In this document: positions 52,387 through 61,320 of the stretch, one piece after another | Layout of the letters: the number at the start of each line of letters is the position of its first letter | How positions within the stretch are numbered: position 1 is the stretch's first letter | Source of the DNA: Paenibacillus pasadenensis | GTDB taxonomy: Bacteria; Bacillota; Bacilli; Paenibacillales; Paenibacillaceae | DNA length: 64,000 nucleotides | Direction of reading: 5' to 3' | Assembly (NCBI RefSeq): GCF_023715725.1 | Contig: NZ_JAMBOT010000002.1 | Location: 558,001 to 622,000 of the forward strand | Translations under genes and position numbers: made by a program | The notes under the pieces: generated by a model | Told to the model about the DNA's origin: nothing | Databases searched by the model: none | Seen by the model: only the letters and a program-made list of their open reading frames with translations

Positions 52387-52809
52387 ATGCGAACTAAATT
52401 TATTGGAATTACGCTAATCTTAATCATCATGTTTACGTTGGCTATTCAGCCGCTATCGGCGGCACCCAAAACAATTAAAGTAAAAGTAACGTTAGTCAGT
52501 GCTGAACTTGTGGAAAACAATCATGTTGGTAACGAGTGGTGGTGGGGCAGTTACGTCAATGGGAAAGAACTCGAAGAAGGTAGCTCCGTTACGCTTACTT
52601 TAAAAAGCTCAGATACGATCAAGCTTAAAGCCGAGGCTCAAGAACAGGACAAAATTCCTGAAGAAGGCGCAGCAAACAAATCCATTAAAGTGTCTTCCGT
52701 TAAGGGGACGATTACTAAATCTTTAAATGTAACGGTTGAAGAAAATCGGGGACGTTATTCTGGAGAACAAGCGACTTGGAAATTCACCTTTAAAATTCAA
52801 AAAGTATAA
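52387..52809 (+). CDS. Exported protein, unknown
   Basis: 140 residues with a signal peptide (FIGITLILIIMFTLAIQPLSAAP). The mature part is small, lysine-rich and beta-strand-like (IKVKVTLVSAELVENNHVGNEWWWGSYVNGKEL...). No recognised domain. CGGAGG precedes the ATG. Composition is closer to the island than to the backbone; it may be cargo of the second remnant. Confidence 0.65.
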   Translation: MRTKFIGITLILIIMFTLAIQPLSAAPKTIKVKVTLVSAELVENNHVGNEWWWGSYVNGKELEEGSSVTLTLKSSDTIKLKAEAQEQDKIPEEGAANKSIKVSSVKGTITKSLNVTVEENRGRYSGEQATWKFTFKIQKV

Positions 52810-52893
52810 TTAATAAATGAAAAATAATCCAAGAAAATTTATTTAAACTATTTTATTCGGTAATAACTGACCATTTCCGACAAAACACGTTTA

Positions 52894-52921
52894 TTGACAA
52901 GCTTCCGTATTAAAGTATACT
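52894..52921 (+). promoter_or_regulatory. Promoter-like sequence at the right end of the island
   Basis: TTGACA (52894-52899), 16 bases, TATACT (52916-52921), followed by AATTGGAAAACGAATTTA. Related over about 50 bp to the sequence at 50570. No plus-strand gene follows; the cotD-like gene is on the other strand. Confidence 0.4.
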
Positions 52922-52991
52922 AGGAATTGGAAAACGAATTTACGGCCGGATTGACATTAGATAGCATGAATCAATCGGATCGACATCTGCA

Positions 52992-53031
52992 AAAAGAAGA
53001 CCGTTGGGCACAGGCCGCAACGGTCTTCTTT
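52992..53031 (-). terminator. Terminator of the cotD-like gene
   Basis: AAAGAAGACCGTTG...CAACGGTCTTCTTT, symmetrical, 16 bases after the cotD stop on the minus strand. Confidence 0.88.
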
Positions 53032-53046
53032 ATCAGAATGAAGCCA

Positions 53047-53436
53047 TTATTTTTTAGAGCGTTTTTTAGAAGATTTTTTAGGTTTTTTGCGGGAAATGGT
53101 AGGGCGGTCAAAATCGCCGTAAACGCCATTTTCCATAACTCTGTTGTTTTCGTAGGCGTTATTGTAATTGTTGGCAAATCCATTAGCCGCGCCATTGGCA
53201 TATCCGTTATCATTGTCATAAGGAACGCCTTCCTCAGGGCCGCCGACAAATTCATTGCGACAGAAAACTTTATATACGTCGCAGCGAACAGGGAAGCAAT
53301 GATGGCGAGTTACGATTTCTACAGGATGAACGACACGCACCAGTTGGGGATGATATTGGTCACGGTAAATGGTTTGAACCGGATCGACTACTGTCTCATC
53401 AGGGCAAATGCGATTACGATTGCAGCCACAAGACAT
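53047..53436 (-). CDS. cotD: CotD-like inner spore coat protein
   Basis: 129 residues. The start MSCGCNRNRICPDETVVDPVQTIYRDQYHPQLVRVVHPVEIVTRHHC follows the CotD family pattern (Cys- and His-rich, PxxVHPVEIVxRHH). The middle is Asn/Gly/Tyr-rich (GYANGAANGFANNYNNAYEN) and the end is very basic (KKPKKSSKKRSKK). Inner coat protein made in the mother cell, normally sigma-K dependent. GGAGAGGAG precedes the ATG. Confidence 0.85.
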   Translation of the reverse strand: MSCGCNRNRICPDETVVDPVQTIYRDQYHPQLVRVVHPVEIVTRHHCFPVRCDVYKVFCRNEFVGGPEEGVPYDNDNGYANGAANGFANNYNNAYENNRVMENGVYGDFDRPTISRKKPKKSSKKRSKK

Positions 53437-53516
53437 TCAAAGCATCTCCTCTCCTTGTTGGATAATGTATTGTACGGCTGAGGAGGAGATGTTGCTTGTG
53501 CCAATGCCATGTAGGG

Positions 53517-53801
53517 TCAAACGTTGGGTCTTGGACGTTTCTTTTTGAAGCGCGGCGCTACATAATTATGCTTTCGGTCGCGGAAGAAAATCCAGCCGCC
53601 GATGAAACCGATGCCTATTGCAAAAAGAATAAAACCGACAATAAACGTAATCCAGTTAAAGTCAGGAATTACGGCATCATTGCCAAAAGCAGCAAAGTAA
53701 TCAAAGGTTGCTTTTTTCATTTGCAAAAAACCGTAACAGGCGATGATGCCAGGTATGACGAGAATAAGAATAGCAACAAACCTGGAAATAACTACTTTCA
53801 T
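53517..53801 (-). CDS. yqzF: DUF2627 membrane protein, YqzF-type
   Basis: 94 residues with two membrane helices (FVAILILVIPGIIACYGFLQMK and FNWITFIVGFILFAIGIGFIGGWIFFRDRK) and a basic tail. This is the DUF2627/YqzF pattern; in B. subtilis yqzF lies between spo0A and the bkd operon, as here. Function unknown. Confidence 0.88.
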   Translation of the reverse strand: MKVVISRFVAILILVIPGIIACYGFLQMKKATFDYFAAFGNDAVIPDFNWITFIVGFILFAIGIGFIGGWIFFRDRKHNYVAPRFKKKRPRPNV

Positions 53802-53985
53802 GGTGTTCTCTCCTTAATCCGGCCTTAGATGCAGAGTTGTCCATATTTAATCTTACTTCAAACATAACAGCCTTGTCCATGCAGTGTTATTCGGGCCGCA
53901 AAAAAGGTACAATATTCCCTAGCATGTTGTTCACGATCACAACAATCTGCGCGAATGACCGCGCTTGGGAAAGGGAAATGATGCA

Positions 53986-55413
53986 ATGCCAATTCAAGTG
54001 GATGTAGCGGTATTGGGAGGCGGACCGGGAGGTTACTCGGCTGCGATCCGCGCCGCTCAAGAAGGAAAAAAGGTAGCTATTGTAGAAAGGGGCCGCATTG
54101 GGGGCACCTGTCTCCATCAAGGTTGTATTCCAAGCAAAGCGCTGCTGCGAAGCGCCGAAATCTACGCCTCTCTGCTTGAAGCGGATACATATGGAATCAA
54201 AGTGGACCGGGCAGCGGTTCAACTCGATTTTGGCGCCGTTCAGGCCCGTAAAGACAAAACGGTGGAGCAGCTTCACCGCGGGCTTATGGGACTGATGAAA
54301 AAACACGGCATCGAAATTGTATACGGAAAAGGGCGGATTGTCGGCCCGTCTATCTTTTCTCCAAAAAGCGGTTCGCTGGCCGTTGAACTGGAGAACGGCG
54401 AAATGGAATCCGTTGTGTCGAATCACCTTATCATTGCAACAGGCTCCCGGCCTCGCCAGCTTCCGGGCTTGGAGGCGGATGGAACATATGTGCTGACCAG
54501 CGACGATGCGCTGCGCCTTGAGTCTTTGCCTGAATCGATGCTGATTGCCGGCGGCGGTGTGATCGGGGTGGAATGGGCATCGATGCTGAGTGATTTTGGG
54601 ACGAAGGTGACGCTTGTTGAGGCGGCAAACCGGCTGCTGCCGGCAGAGGACCCGGACGTTTCTGCAGTAATCTCCAAAGCGCTGGCTTCGCGCGGAGTTC
54701 GCATTGTTACCGGAGCTATGATTCAGGCCGATTCCCTGGTCAAAAGCGCTGCAGGCGTCTCCGTTACGGTGAAAAACGGTGATTCCGATGAAACGCTGCA
54801 GGCGGACAAGCTGTTTATTTCCGTTGGCCGTCAGGCAAACGTAGAAGGTCTGGGCTTGGAAAATACCGATATTGCGCTGCAAAACGGCTGGATTAAAGTG
54901 AAAGCAACGCTGCAGACGGCTGAGCCGCATATTTATGCGATTGGCGATGTTACCGGCGGTGTCCAGCTTGCGCATGCAGCCGCGCATGAAGGTATTTTTG
55001 CCGTAGAGCATTTGCTTGGCCTTGAACCTCATCCGCTGTCCGACCATCGGATTCCGCGCTGCGTCTACAGCAGGCCGGAAACGGCAAGTGTCGGCTACAC
55101 AGAAGAGCAGGCTCGGGCAAAAGGGTATGATCCGGTTGTAGCAAAAATTCCGTTTGCCGCGATCGCAAAGGCGATTGTGCAAGGAGATACGGAAGGGTTT
55201 GTCAAAGTAATCAGCGACCGTGCTACAAATGATCTGCTCGGCGTTCATATGGCTGGAGCTCATGTAACGGAGCTTATTGCTGAAGCTTCCCTGGCGCAGT
55301 TCCTGGATGCGGTTCCTTGGGAAGTAGGAGCAAGCTTCCATCCTCATCCAAGCTTATCGGAAGCGCTTGGTGAAGCGATGCTGGCCATTAGCGGTAAGTC
55401 GCTAAACTTCTAG
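53986..55413 (+). CDS. lpdV: Dihydrolipoyl dehydrogenase E3 of branched-chain 2-oxoacid dehydrogenase
   Basis: 475 residues. FAD enzyme with redox disulfide GGTCLHQGCIPSK (about 38-50), FAD motif VAVLGGGPGGYSAAIRAA, NAD motif LIAGGGVIGVEWASM and C-terminal HPHPSLSEAL with the catalytic His. It reoxidises lipoamide on BkdB and makes NADH. ATG 53986 (MPIQVDV) follows AAAGGGA; the TTG at 53965 overlaps it. It leads the bkd operon; ptb, bcd and buk, which precede lpdV in B. subtilis, are absent here. Confidence 0.95.
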   Translation: MPIQVDVAVLGGGPGGYSAAIRAAQEGKKVAIVERGRIGGTCLHQGCIPSKALLRSAEIYASLLEADTYGIKVDRAAVQLDFGAVQARKDKTVEQLHRGLMGLMKKHGIEIVYGKGRIVGPSIFSPKSGSLAVELENGEMESVVSNHLIIATGSRPRQLPGLEADGTYVLTSDDALRLESLPESMLIAGGGVIGVEWASMLSDFGTKVTLVEAANRLLPAEDPDVSAVISKALASRGVRIVTGAMIQADSLVKSAAGVSVTVKNGDSDETLQADKLFISVGRQANVEGLGLENTDIALQNGWIKVKATLQTAEPHIYAIGDVTGGVQLAHAAAHEGIFAVEHLLGLEPHPLSDHRIPRCVYSRPETASVGYTEEQARAKGYDPVVAKIPFAAIAKAIVQGDTEGFVKVISDRATNDLLGVHMAGAHVTELIAEASLAQFLDAVPWEVGASFHPHPSLSEALGEAMLAISGKSLNF

Positions 55414-55450
55414 AAGCCGAGCAAAGGTTTTCTTTTCGTGCGGGCAGAGT

Positions 55451-55456
55451 TATAAT
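55451..55456 (+). promoter_or_regulatory. -10 box before bkdAA
   Basis: TATAAT at 55451-55456 in the 100-base gap between lpdV and bkdAA; no strong -35 is seen. It may give extra transcription of bkdAA-bkdAB-bkdB. Confidence 0.4.
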
Positions 55457-55513
55457 ACTACTATCAAGTATTAGTACCAGGTATTAAGCCTGGGAGAAAG
55501 AGGAGGTTCTTTC

Positions 55514-56536
55514 ATGAGCCGACCACAAGTAGATTCGCGGCATCGCGAGCTTGGCTTGTCCGACCAGGACGCTATTGACATGTATAAGATGATGAGAACG
55601 GCACGCATGTTTGATGAGCGGGTGCTGCTGCTTCAGCGTGCAGGCAAAATTAACTTCCACGTATCCGGCATCGGCCAGGAGGCTGCGCAGGTTGCGGCGG
55701 CTTGGGCGCTGGATCGCGCACAGGATTATTACCTTCCCTATTACCGGGATTACGGATTTGTCCTCTCTGTCGGCATGACGCTGCGCGAGCTTTTGCTCTC
55801 CGTATTTGCCAAAGCGGAAGATCCGACAAGCGGCGGCCGGCAAATGCCGGGCCATTTTGGACATAAAAAGCTTCGCATCGTCACGGGTTCTTCCCCGGTT
55901 ACGACTCAAGTTCCTCATGCGGTCGGCATTGCGCTGGCAGCCAAGATGAAGGGGGAGCAGCGGGTTAGCTTTGTGACGTTTGGCGAAGGCTCCAGCAACC
56001 AGGGTGACTTTCATGAAGGCTGCAACTTTGCTGGCGTGCATAAGCTGCCGGTCATTCTGATGTGCGAAAATAACCAGTATGCCATTTCCGTTCCGGTTCA
56101 CAAGCAGCTGGGCGGCAAAGTGGCCGACCGGGCGCTCGGATACGGCTTCACCGGTCTGCGCGTGGACGGAAACGACGCGCTGGCTGTATTCCAGACGGTC
56201 AAGGAAGCCAGAGCGCGCGCGATCGCAGGCGAAGGCCCGACGCTGATTGAGGCAATGATGTACCGGCTTTCGCCGCATTCAACCTCCGACAACGACCTCG
56301 CTTACCGGACCAAAGAGGAAGTGGAAGAGAACCGCTCCCGCGATGGCGTAACTGCATATAAACAATATCTGCTTGCAACCGGAATTTGGAGCGAGGAGCA
56401 GGAAGACGAGCTGGCTGCCGTTATCCGCCGGGAATTGGATGAAGCGACGCGTTATGCGGATGAAGCACCGTTCCCGACGCCGGAGAGCACTCTCTGGCAT
56501 GTGTATGCGGGCGACGCGCCACAGGAGGGACGATAA
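55514..56536 (+). CDS. bkdAA: Branched-chain 2-oxoacid dehydrogenase E1 alpha
   Basis: 340 residues. ThDP-dependent decarboxylase subunit acting on the 2-oxo acids of Val, Leu and Ile. ThDP-binding segment FGEGSSNQGDFHEGCNFAGVHKLPVILMCENNQYAIS; substrate region GRQMPGHFGHK; phosphorylation-loop-like RLSPHSTSDND. AAAGAGGAGG precedes the ATG. Two bases separate its stop from bkdAB. The complex supplies primers for the iso and anteiso fatty acids typical of Bacilli. Confidence 0.96.
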   Translation: MSRPQVDSRHRELGLSDQDAIDMYKMMRTARMFDERVLLLQRAGKINFHVSGIGQEAAQVAAAWALDRAQDYYLPYYRDYGFVLSVGMTLRELLLSVFAKAEDPTSGGRQMPGHFGHKKLRIVTGSSPVTTQVPHAVGIALAAKMKGEQRVSFVTFGEGSSNQGDFHEGCNFAGVHKLPVILMCENNQYAISVPVHKQLGGKVADRALGYGFTGLRVDGNDALAVFQTVKEARARAIAGEGPTLIEAMMYRLSPHSTSDNDLAYRTKEEVEENRSRDGVTAYKQYLLATGIWSEEQEDELAAVIRRELDEATRYADEAPFPTPESTLWHVYAGDAPQEGR

Positions 56537-56538
56537 TC

Positions 56539-57522
56539 ATGCCGGTAATGGACTATATTGAAGCAATTCGTCTCGCCATGAAGGAAGAGATGGAGCGCGA
56601 CCCCGACGTATTTGTGCTCGGCGAGGATGTTGGCGTAAAGGGCGGAGTATTTACGACGACTAAAGGGCTGCAGGAGCAGTTCGGCGAAGCTCGCGTCATG
56701 GACACGCCGCTATCGGAGTCGGCGATTGCAGGCGTCGCCATTGGCGCTGCCATGTACGGCATGAAGCCGATCGCTGAAATGCAGTATTCGGACTTTATGT
56801 TTCCGGCTACGAATCAGATCATTAGCGAGGCGGCCAAAATCCGCTATCGTTCCAATAACGATTGGACTTGCCCGGTCGTCATCCGTGCGCCGATCGGCGG
56901 CGGCATTTTCGGCGGGCTGTATCATTCCCAGTGCCCGGAATCGGTCTTTTTTGGCACGCCGGGACTTAAAATCGTCGCGCCTTACACGCCTGCTGACGCC
57001 AAGGGGCTGCTGACGGCGGCGATTCGCGATCCCGACCCCGTCCTCTTTTTTGAAAATAAAAAGTGTTACCGCTTGATTAAAGGTCCGGTACCCGAAGGGG
57101 ACTACGAGATCGAAATCGGCAAATCCAATGTGCTGCGGGAAGGCGACGACATTACGGTCATCAGCTACAGCTTGCCGCTGCATTTTGCAATGCAGGCAGC
57201 CGAGGAGCTGGCGGAGGAAGGCATTAACGCGCATATTCTGGATCTGCGTACGCTTCAGCCGCTGGACAAGGAAGGCATTCTGGCAGCTGCGCGCCGCACC
57301 GGCAAAGTGCTCATCATTCATGAGGACAACAAAACCGGCGGCATCGGGGCTGAAGTGTCAGCCATTATCGCTGAGGAAATGCTCTATGAGCTGGATGCGC
57401 CGATCCGCCGTTTATGCGGTCCTGACGTCCCTGCGATGCCGATCAATCCTCCGGGCGAGAAGTTTTTTATGCTGAATAAGGATAAAGTGCTTGAAGCGAT
57501 GAGAGAGCTGGCGCTCTATTAA
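56539..57522 (+). CDS. bkdAB: Branched-chain 2-oxoacid dehydrogenase E1 beta
   Basis: 327 residues, standard length. Transketolase-like pyrimidine-binding domain with VFVLGEDVGVKGGVFTTTKGL, DTPLSESAIAGVAIGAAMYGMKPIAEMQYSDF and PIGGGIFGGLYHSQCPE; C-terminal domain with LDLRTLQPLDKEGI. Partner of BkdAA; GGAGGG lies within the end of bkdAA. Confidence 0.96.
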   Translation: MPVMDYIEAIRLAMKEEMERDPDVFVLGEDVGVKGGVFTTTKGLQEQFGEARVMDTPLSESAIAGVAIGAAMYGMKPIAEMQYSDFMFPATNQIISEAAKIRYRSNNDWTCPVVIRAPIGGGIFGGLYHSQCPESVFFGTPGLKIVAPYTPADAKGLLTAAIRDPDPVLFFENKKCYRLIKGPVPEGDYEIEIGKSNVLREGDDITVISYSLPLHFAMQAAEELAEEGINAHILDLRTLQPLDKEGILAAARRTGKVLIIHEDNKTGGIGAEVSAIIAEEMLYELDAPIRRLCGPDVPAMPINPPGEKFFMLNKDKVLEAMRELALY

Positions 57523-57614
57523 TACAGTGAATCACCACAATGTTTGATAGGTAATGTATCCCGAGGGCAGCGCGCCAGCTTCCGGCTGCAGCTGTCCCGG
57601 CAAGGAGCGATACG

Positions 57615-59000
57615 ATGAAAGCAACGATACAGGAGATCGTTATGCCCCAGCTGGCCGAATCGGTCGTAAGCGCGACAATTGAGCGCTGGTTGAAGCAGCC
57701 TGGAGATCAGGTGGGCATGTACGAGCCGTTATGCGAAATTATTACTGAAAAAGTCGGAGCGGAAATTCCATCCACGATTACGGGCACGCTCGTTAAAGTG
57801 CTGGTCGGAGTCGGGGAGACGGTAGAGGTCGGGACTCCGATCTGCCTGATTGAAACCGAAGCCGGAGCAGGCGCGGCAACGGAAGCGCCGTCAGCTGCAG
57901 CACAGACGCCGGACTCTGCGGTTGAGGCTGCGCCGCCAGGCCCGGCCCGGCCGCAGCTAGGCGATTCAGCAATGCGCGGCCGTTATTCACCGGCTGTTCT
58001 GCAGCTGTCCTCACAGCATGGAATTAATCCGGCCGATATCCCGGGCACAGGAGCAGGCGGACGCGTAACGCGGAAAGATATTTTAGCCTATGTCGCAGGC
58101 GGAGGCGCCGCAACGGGTGCAGCAGCCGGACGACGGGCAGCATCTTCTGGCCAAACGGCAGCAGCCCAGCCGGAATCGACGATGATTCAGCCCGGCGACC
58201 GCATTGTCGAGGCAAAAGGACCGGTACGCTCTTCGGGACTTCATCTTACGGAAACGCCGCGTATTCCTTCTGTTGAAGTAGAGGGACAGTCGATCCCTGG
58301 GCGCGGTGAATATTTTATTGACGTAACGCCTGTACGCAATACGATCGCTTCCCGCATGCGCCAGAGCGTGACGGAGATTCCGCACGGCTGGATGATGATT
58401 GAGGTGGATGTGACCAATCTGGTCGTATTGCGCAGCAAGCTTAAGGACGACTTCAAAAAGCGCGAAGGTACAAATTTGACGTACTTAGCCTTTTTCATCA
58501 AAGCGGTCGTCAATGCAATCAAGGACTTCCCGATTATCAACTCCGTTTGGGCGGTTGACAAAATTATTGTTAAACGGGACATCAATATTTCTCTGTCGGT
58601 CGGTACGGAGGATTCTGTTGTCACTCCGGTCATTCGCAACGCCGACCAGAAAAATATCGCCGGCCTGGCGCATGAGATCGAAACGCTTGCCCGCAAAACG
58701 CGGGACGGCAAGCTGAAGCTGGACGATGTGCAGGGCGGCACCTTTACCGTCAACAACACAGGCTCCTTCGGGGCAATTCTCACTCAGCCGATTATTAACT
58801 ACCCGCAGGCGGCAATTATTACGTTTGAGTCGATCGTCAAACGGCCGGTCGTCATCAACGACATGCTGGCCGTACGCTCAATGGCGAATATTTGCTTGTC
58901 GCTGGACCATCGGATTTTGGACGGTGTAATCTGCGGCCGCTTCTTGCAGCGGGTGAAGGAGAACCTGGAGAGCTATAATTCGGAAACGCAGCTGTACTAA
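57615..59000 (+). CDS. bkdB: Branched-chain 2-oxoacid dehydrogenase E2
   Basis: 461 residues. Lipoyl domain (1-80) with lipoyl Lys46 in IITEKVGAE; Ala/Pro linker; peripheral subunit-binding domain (about 118-155, YSPAVLQLSSQHGINPADIPGTGAGGRVTRKDI); second linker; catalytic acyltransferase domain with SLDHRILDGV. It transfers branched acyl groups to CoA. It is followed within 35 bases by lipB, whose product starts lipoyl synthesis for this subunit. Confidence 0.95.
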   Translation: MKATIQEIVMPQLAESVVSATIERWLKQPGDQVGMYEPLCEIITEKVGAEIPSTITGTLVKVLVGVGETVEVGTPICLIETEAGAGAATEAPSAAAQTPDSAVEAAPPGPARPQLGDSAMRGRYSPAVLQLSSQHGINPADIPGTGAGGRVTRKDILAYVAGGGAATGAAAGRRAASSGQTAAAQPESTMIQPGDRIVEAKGPVRSSGLHLTETPRIPSVEVEGQSIPGRGEYFIDVTPVRNTIASRMRQSVTEIPHGWMMIEVDVTNLVVLRSKLKDDFKKREGTNLTYLAFFIKAVVNAIKDFPIINSVWAVDKIIVKRDINISLSVGTEDSVVTPVIRNADQKNIAGLAHEIETLARKTRDGKLKLDDVQGGTFTVNNTGSFGAILTQPIINYPQAAIITFESIVKRPVVINDMLAVRSMANICLSLDHRILDGVICGRFLQRVKENLESYNSETQLY

Positions 59001-59035
59001 AGGCTGCGCGGGCATCCAGAGCAGGAGGATCACAG

Positions 59036-59722
59036 GTGGAAACGAATATCATCACGCGGCCGTTGGCCGCACGTTACATTAACAGCATTGACTATGGCGA
59101 AGCCTGGGACCTGCAAAAAGAATACGTCGGCGAAATCGATCGGGGGGAGCGCGTGGAAACGCTGCTCCTCCTTCAGCATCCGCCGACGTATACGCTAGGT
59201 ACGGACCGGCATCCCGAGCATTTGCTGCTGGCTCCTGAAGAGCTGCGCGAGCGAGGCATTTCGGTCTACGAGATTGACCGAGGCGGAGACATCACCTATC
59301 ACGGCCCCGGCCAGCTGGTTGGATATCCGCTTATGTATTTGGATGCCAAAGGGCTGAATCTGCACGGTTTTTTGCGGGATTTGGAGCAGGTCATCATTGA
59401 CTGGCTGGCGGATTACGGCATTTCGGGCAGCCGCAAGCCGGAATACACCGGGGTGTGGGTCGGGGATGACAAAATTGCTGCGATCGGCATTAAATTTAAC
59501 AAGTCGCGTCTGCGCCGGGGATTTGTGACGAGCCACGGCTTTGCGCTAAACATTAAAGCAGGTATCGGAAAGGAAGGCTTTACCGGTATTGTTCCGTGCG
59601 GGATTCAGGAGTTTGGGGTAACCTCTTTTGAAGATTTGACCGGACAAACGATGGAGCTGGAGCGCGCCGCGAGGGAGATATTGCCTCATTTTATGAAACG
59701 GTTCGGCTTTCATCCCGCCTGA
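59036..59722 (+). CDS. lipB: Lipoyl(octanoyl) transferase LipB
   Basis: 228 residues. Transfers octanoate from acyl carrier protein to lipoyl domains. Signatures: TYTLGTDRHPEHLL, RGGDITYHGPGQLVGYPLM, KIAAIGIKFNKSR with the catalytic Lys, and IVPCGIQEFGVTSFED with the catalytic Cys. This is the E. coli-like LipB family, whereas B. subtilis uses LipM/LipL. GTG start after AGGAGG. Its place behind bkdB suggests a dedicated role for the bkd complex. Confidence 0.94.
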   Translation: METNIITRPLAARYINSIDYGEAWDLQKEYVGEIDRGERVETLLLLQHPPTYTLGTDRHPEHLLLAPEELRERGISVYEIDRGGDITYHGPGQLVGYPLMYLDAKGLNLHGFLRDLEQVIIDWLADYGISGSRKPEYTGVWVGDDKIAAIGIKFNKSRLRRGFVTSHGFALNIKAGIGKEGFTGIVPCGIQEFGVTSFEDLTGQTMELERAAREILPHFMKRFGFHPA

Positions 59723-59740
59723 CGCTGATAGAGCAAACGC

Positions 59741-59780
59741 AAAACGGGACGGCCCCTTTGAAGGGCAGTCCCGTTCTTCT
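59741..59780 (+). terminator. Terminator after lipB
   Basis: AACGGGACGGCCC-CTTTGAA-GGGCAGTCCCGTT followed by CTTCT; one bulge. Confidence 0.85.
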
Positions 59781-59853
59781 AAGGCAGTTGTCAGGCCGGC
59801 AACAACGGCTAAATGCGGCCGAAAAGCCGGACGTTAAGCCTGTGAAATAACGC

Positions 59854-59952
59854 TTACAGCAGCAGGCCGATGCTGGAAAGAATCGTGGTCACCAGGAGGG
59901 TGATCAGCACGACATAAACAACGATTTTGACGGCGCGATTTGGTTGGTTCAA
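59854..59952 (-). CDS. prli42: Prli42-like stressosome-anchoring miniprotein
   Basis: 32 residues: basic start (MNQPNRAVKIVVYVV) and one membrane helix ending SSIGLLL. This shape and the K(I/V)VVYxxLIxxLxTTxL pattern fit Prli42, a miniprotein described in Listeria that anchors the stressosome to the membrane, and conserved in Bacillota. TTG start with GGAGAGGA 5 bases upstream. It is convergent with lipB and divergent from the M20 peptidase gene. Confidence 0.7.
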   Translation of the reverse strand: MNQPNRAVKIVVYVVLITLLVTTILSSIGLLL

Positions 59953-60104
59953 CTTGATCCTCTCCTTCCGGGGCGGACAACCCATATGACTCTATTGTAA
60001 CGAATCAGAGGGGTAAAAGCCAAGCTGACATTACGGGAAAATAGCGGATTACCTATCCAAAATCGATTGAATGAAACTTTACATAATAGAGGACGGTGGC
60101 TGTA

Positions 60105-61235
60105 ATGATAAACCGCAGCAGGCTGATCGAAGAATTTATGGGATTGGTACAGGTAGACAGCGAAACGGGTCATGAAGCCGCTATTAGCGAGGTTCTGAAG
60201 GCCAAATTCGCCGAGCTGGGCCTGGCGCTTGAGGAGGATGAAGCTGCGGCTGCGACTGGACACGGCGCGAACAACCTGTTTGCAACGCTGGCAGCCAACG
60301 GCTCGAACGGGACTCCGATTATTTTTTTTACCTCGCATATGGATACGGTGAAACCCGGAAACGGAATTAAGCCGCGCCTCGACGAGGACGGCTACTTGCG
60401 AAGCGACGGCACGACCATTCTCGGCAGCGATGACAAGGCGGGACTGGCTGCGATGTTTGAGGCAATCCGCGTGCTCAAGGAAACGGGCGCCAAACACGGC
60501 GAGGTGCAGTTTGTCATTACCGTTGGCGAGGAATCGGGTTTGGCCGGAGCCAGGGCGCTTGACCGCTCAAAGCTGCGTGCGGAATTCGGCTACGCGCTGG
60601 ACTCCAACGGTGAAATCGGCGGCATCGCGACCGCTGCGCCTGCCCAGTCCAAGCTGACGATCCACGTAACGGGCCGCTCCGCTCATGCCGGCGTCAACCC
60701 CGAAGACGGAATCAGCGCGATTCAGGTTGCATCCAAAGCGATTGCGCGTATGCCGCTTGGGCGCATTGATCACGAGACGACGGCTAACATCGGCAGCTTT
60801 GAAGGCGGCGGGGCGACCAACGTCGTTTGCGATTATGTAAAACTGCTGGCGGAGGCTCGGAGCATCGACGGCGACAAGCTGAAGCGCCAGGTAGAGGCGA
60901 TGCGCAGCTCGGTGGAGCAAACGGCGGCGGAGTTCGGTGCTTCGGGCAAGCTGGAGGATCTCCTCCTGTACCCATCCTACAATCATGGCGACGATTCACC
61001 GGTTGTGCAGGCGGCTGCCGAGGCGATTCGCTCCATTGGCTTGACGCCGCGGACGTTCCATTCCGGCGGCGGCAGCGACGCCAATATTTTCAACGGGTTA
61101 GGCGTGCCTACGGTCAATCTTGCTATTGGATACGAGCATATCCACACGACTAAAGAGCAGCTTAAAGCGGATGATCTGGTTCGCACGGCTGAACTGGTGA
61201 CGGCGATTATTACGCGCACGGCAGCTCAGGGCTAA
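60105..61235 (+). CDS. M20 family metallopeptidase, PepT-like (YqjE-type)
   Basis: 376 residues. Di-zinc peptidase of the M20/tripeptidase T group: FFTSHMDTVKPGNGIKP (His and Asp ligands), ILGSDDKAGLAAMFEA (bridging Asp), TVGEESGLAGARAL (catalytic and ligand Glu), GRSAHAGVNPEDGISAI and the final IGYEHIHTTKEQ with His. The substrate is probably a short peptide. ATG 60105 has GAGG at 12 bases; GTG 60096 is an alternative. YqjE is at the same place in B. subtilis, near bkd. Confidence 0.9.
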   Translation: MINRSRLIEEFMGLVQVDSETGHEAAISEVLKAKFAELGLALEEDEAAAATGHGANNLFATLAANGSNGTPIIFFTSHMDTVKPGNGIKPRLDEDGYLRSDGTTILGSDDKAGLAAMFEAIRVLKETGAKHGEVQFVITVGEESGLAGARALDRSKLRAEFGYALDSNGEIGGIATAAPAQSKLTIHVTGRSAHAGVNPEDGISAIQVASKAIARMPLGRIDHETTANIGSFEGGGATNVVCDYVKLLAEARSIDGDKLKRQVEAMRSSVEQTAAEFGASGKLEDLLLYPSYNHGDDSPVVQAAAEAIRSIGLTPRTFHSGGGSDANIFNGLGVPTVNLAIGYEHIHTTKEQLKADDLVRTAELVTAIITRTAAQG

Positions 61236-61320
61236 ATGGTTTAACTAAACGTGTTCGCTCACAGAGTCGATGACCAGCAAGGTTTTGAGGGGCTTCAGCC
61301 CCCTCAGAGGCAGCTCCGAT

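Noticed and set aside
51830..52990. A third copy of the spo0A 3' end marking the right border of a second element
   Set aside because: No stretch resembling the 55-bp core was found in this region.
53887..55347. A 486-codon open frame antisense to lpdV
   Set aside because: Shadow of a GC-rich gene in the opposite strand; the sense frame has all E3 motifs.
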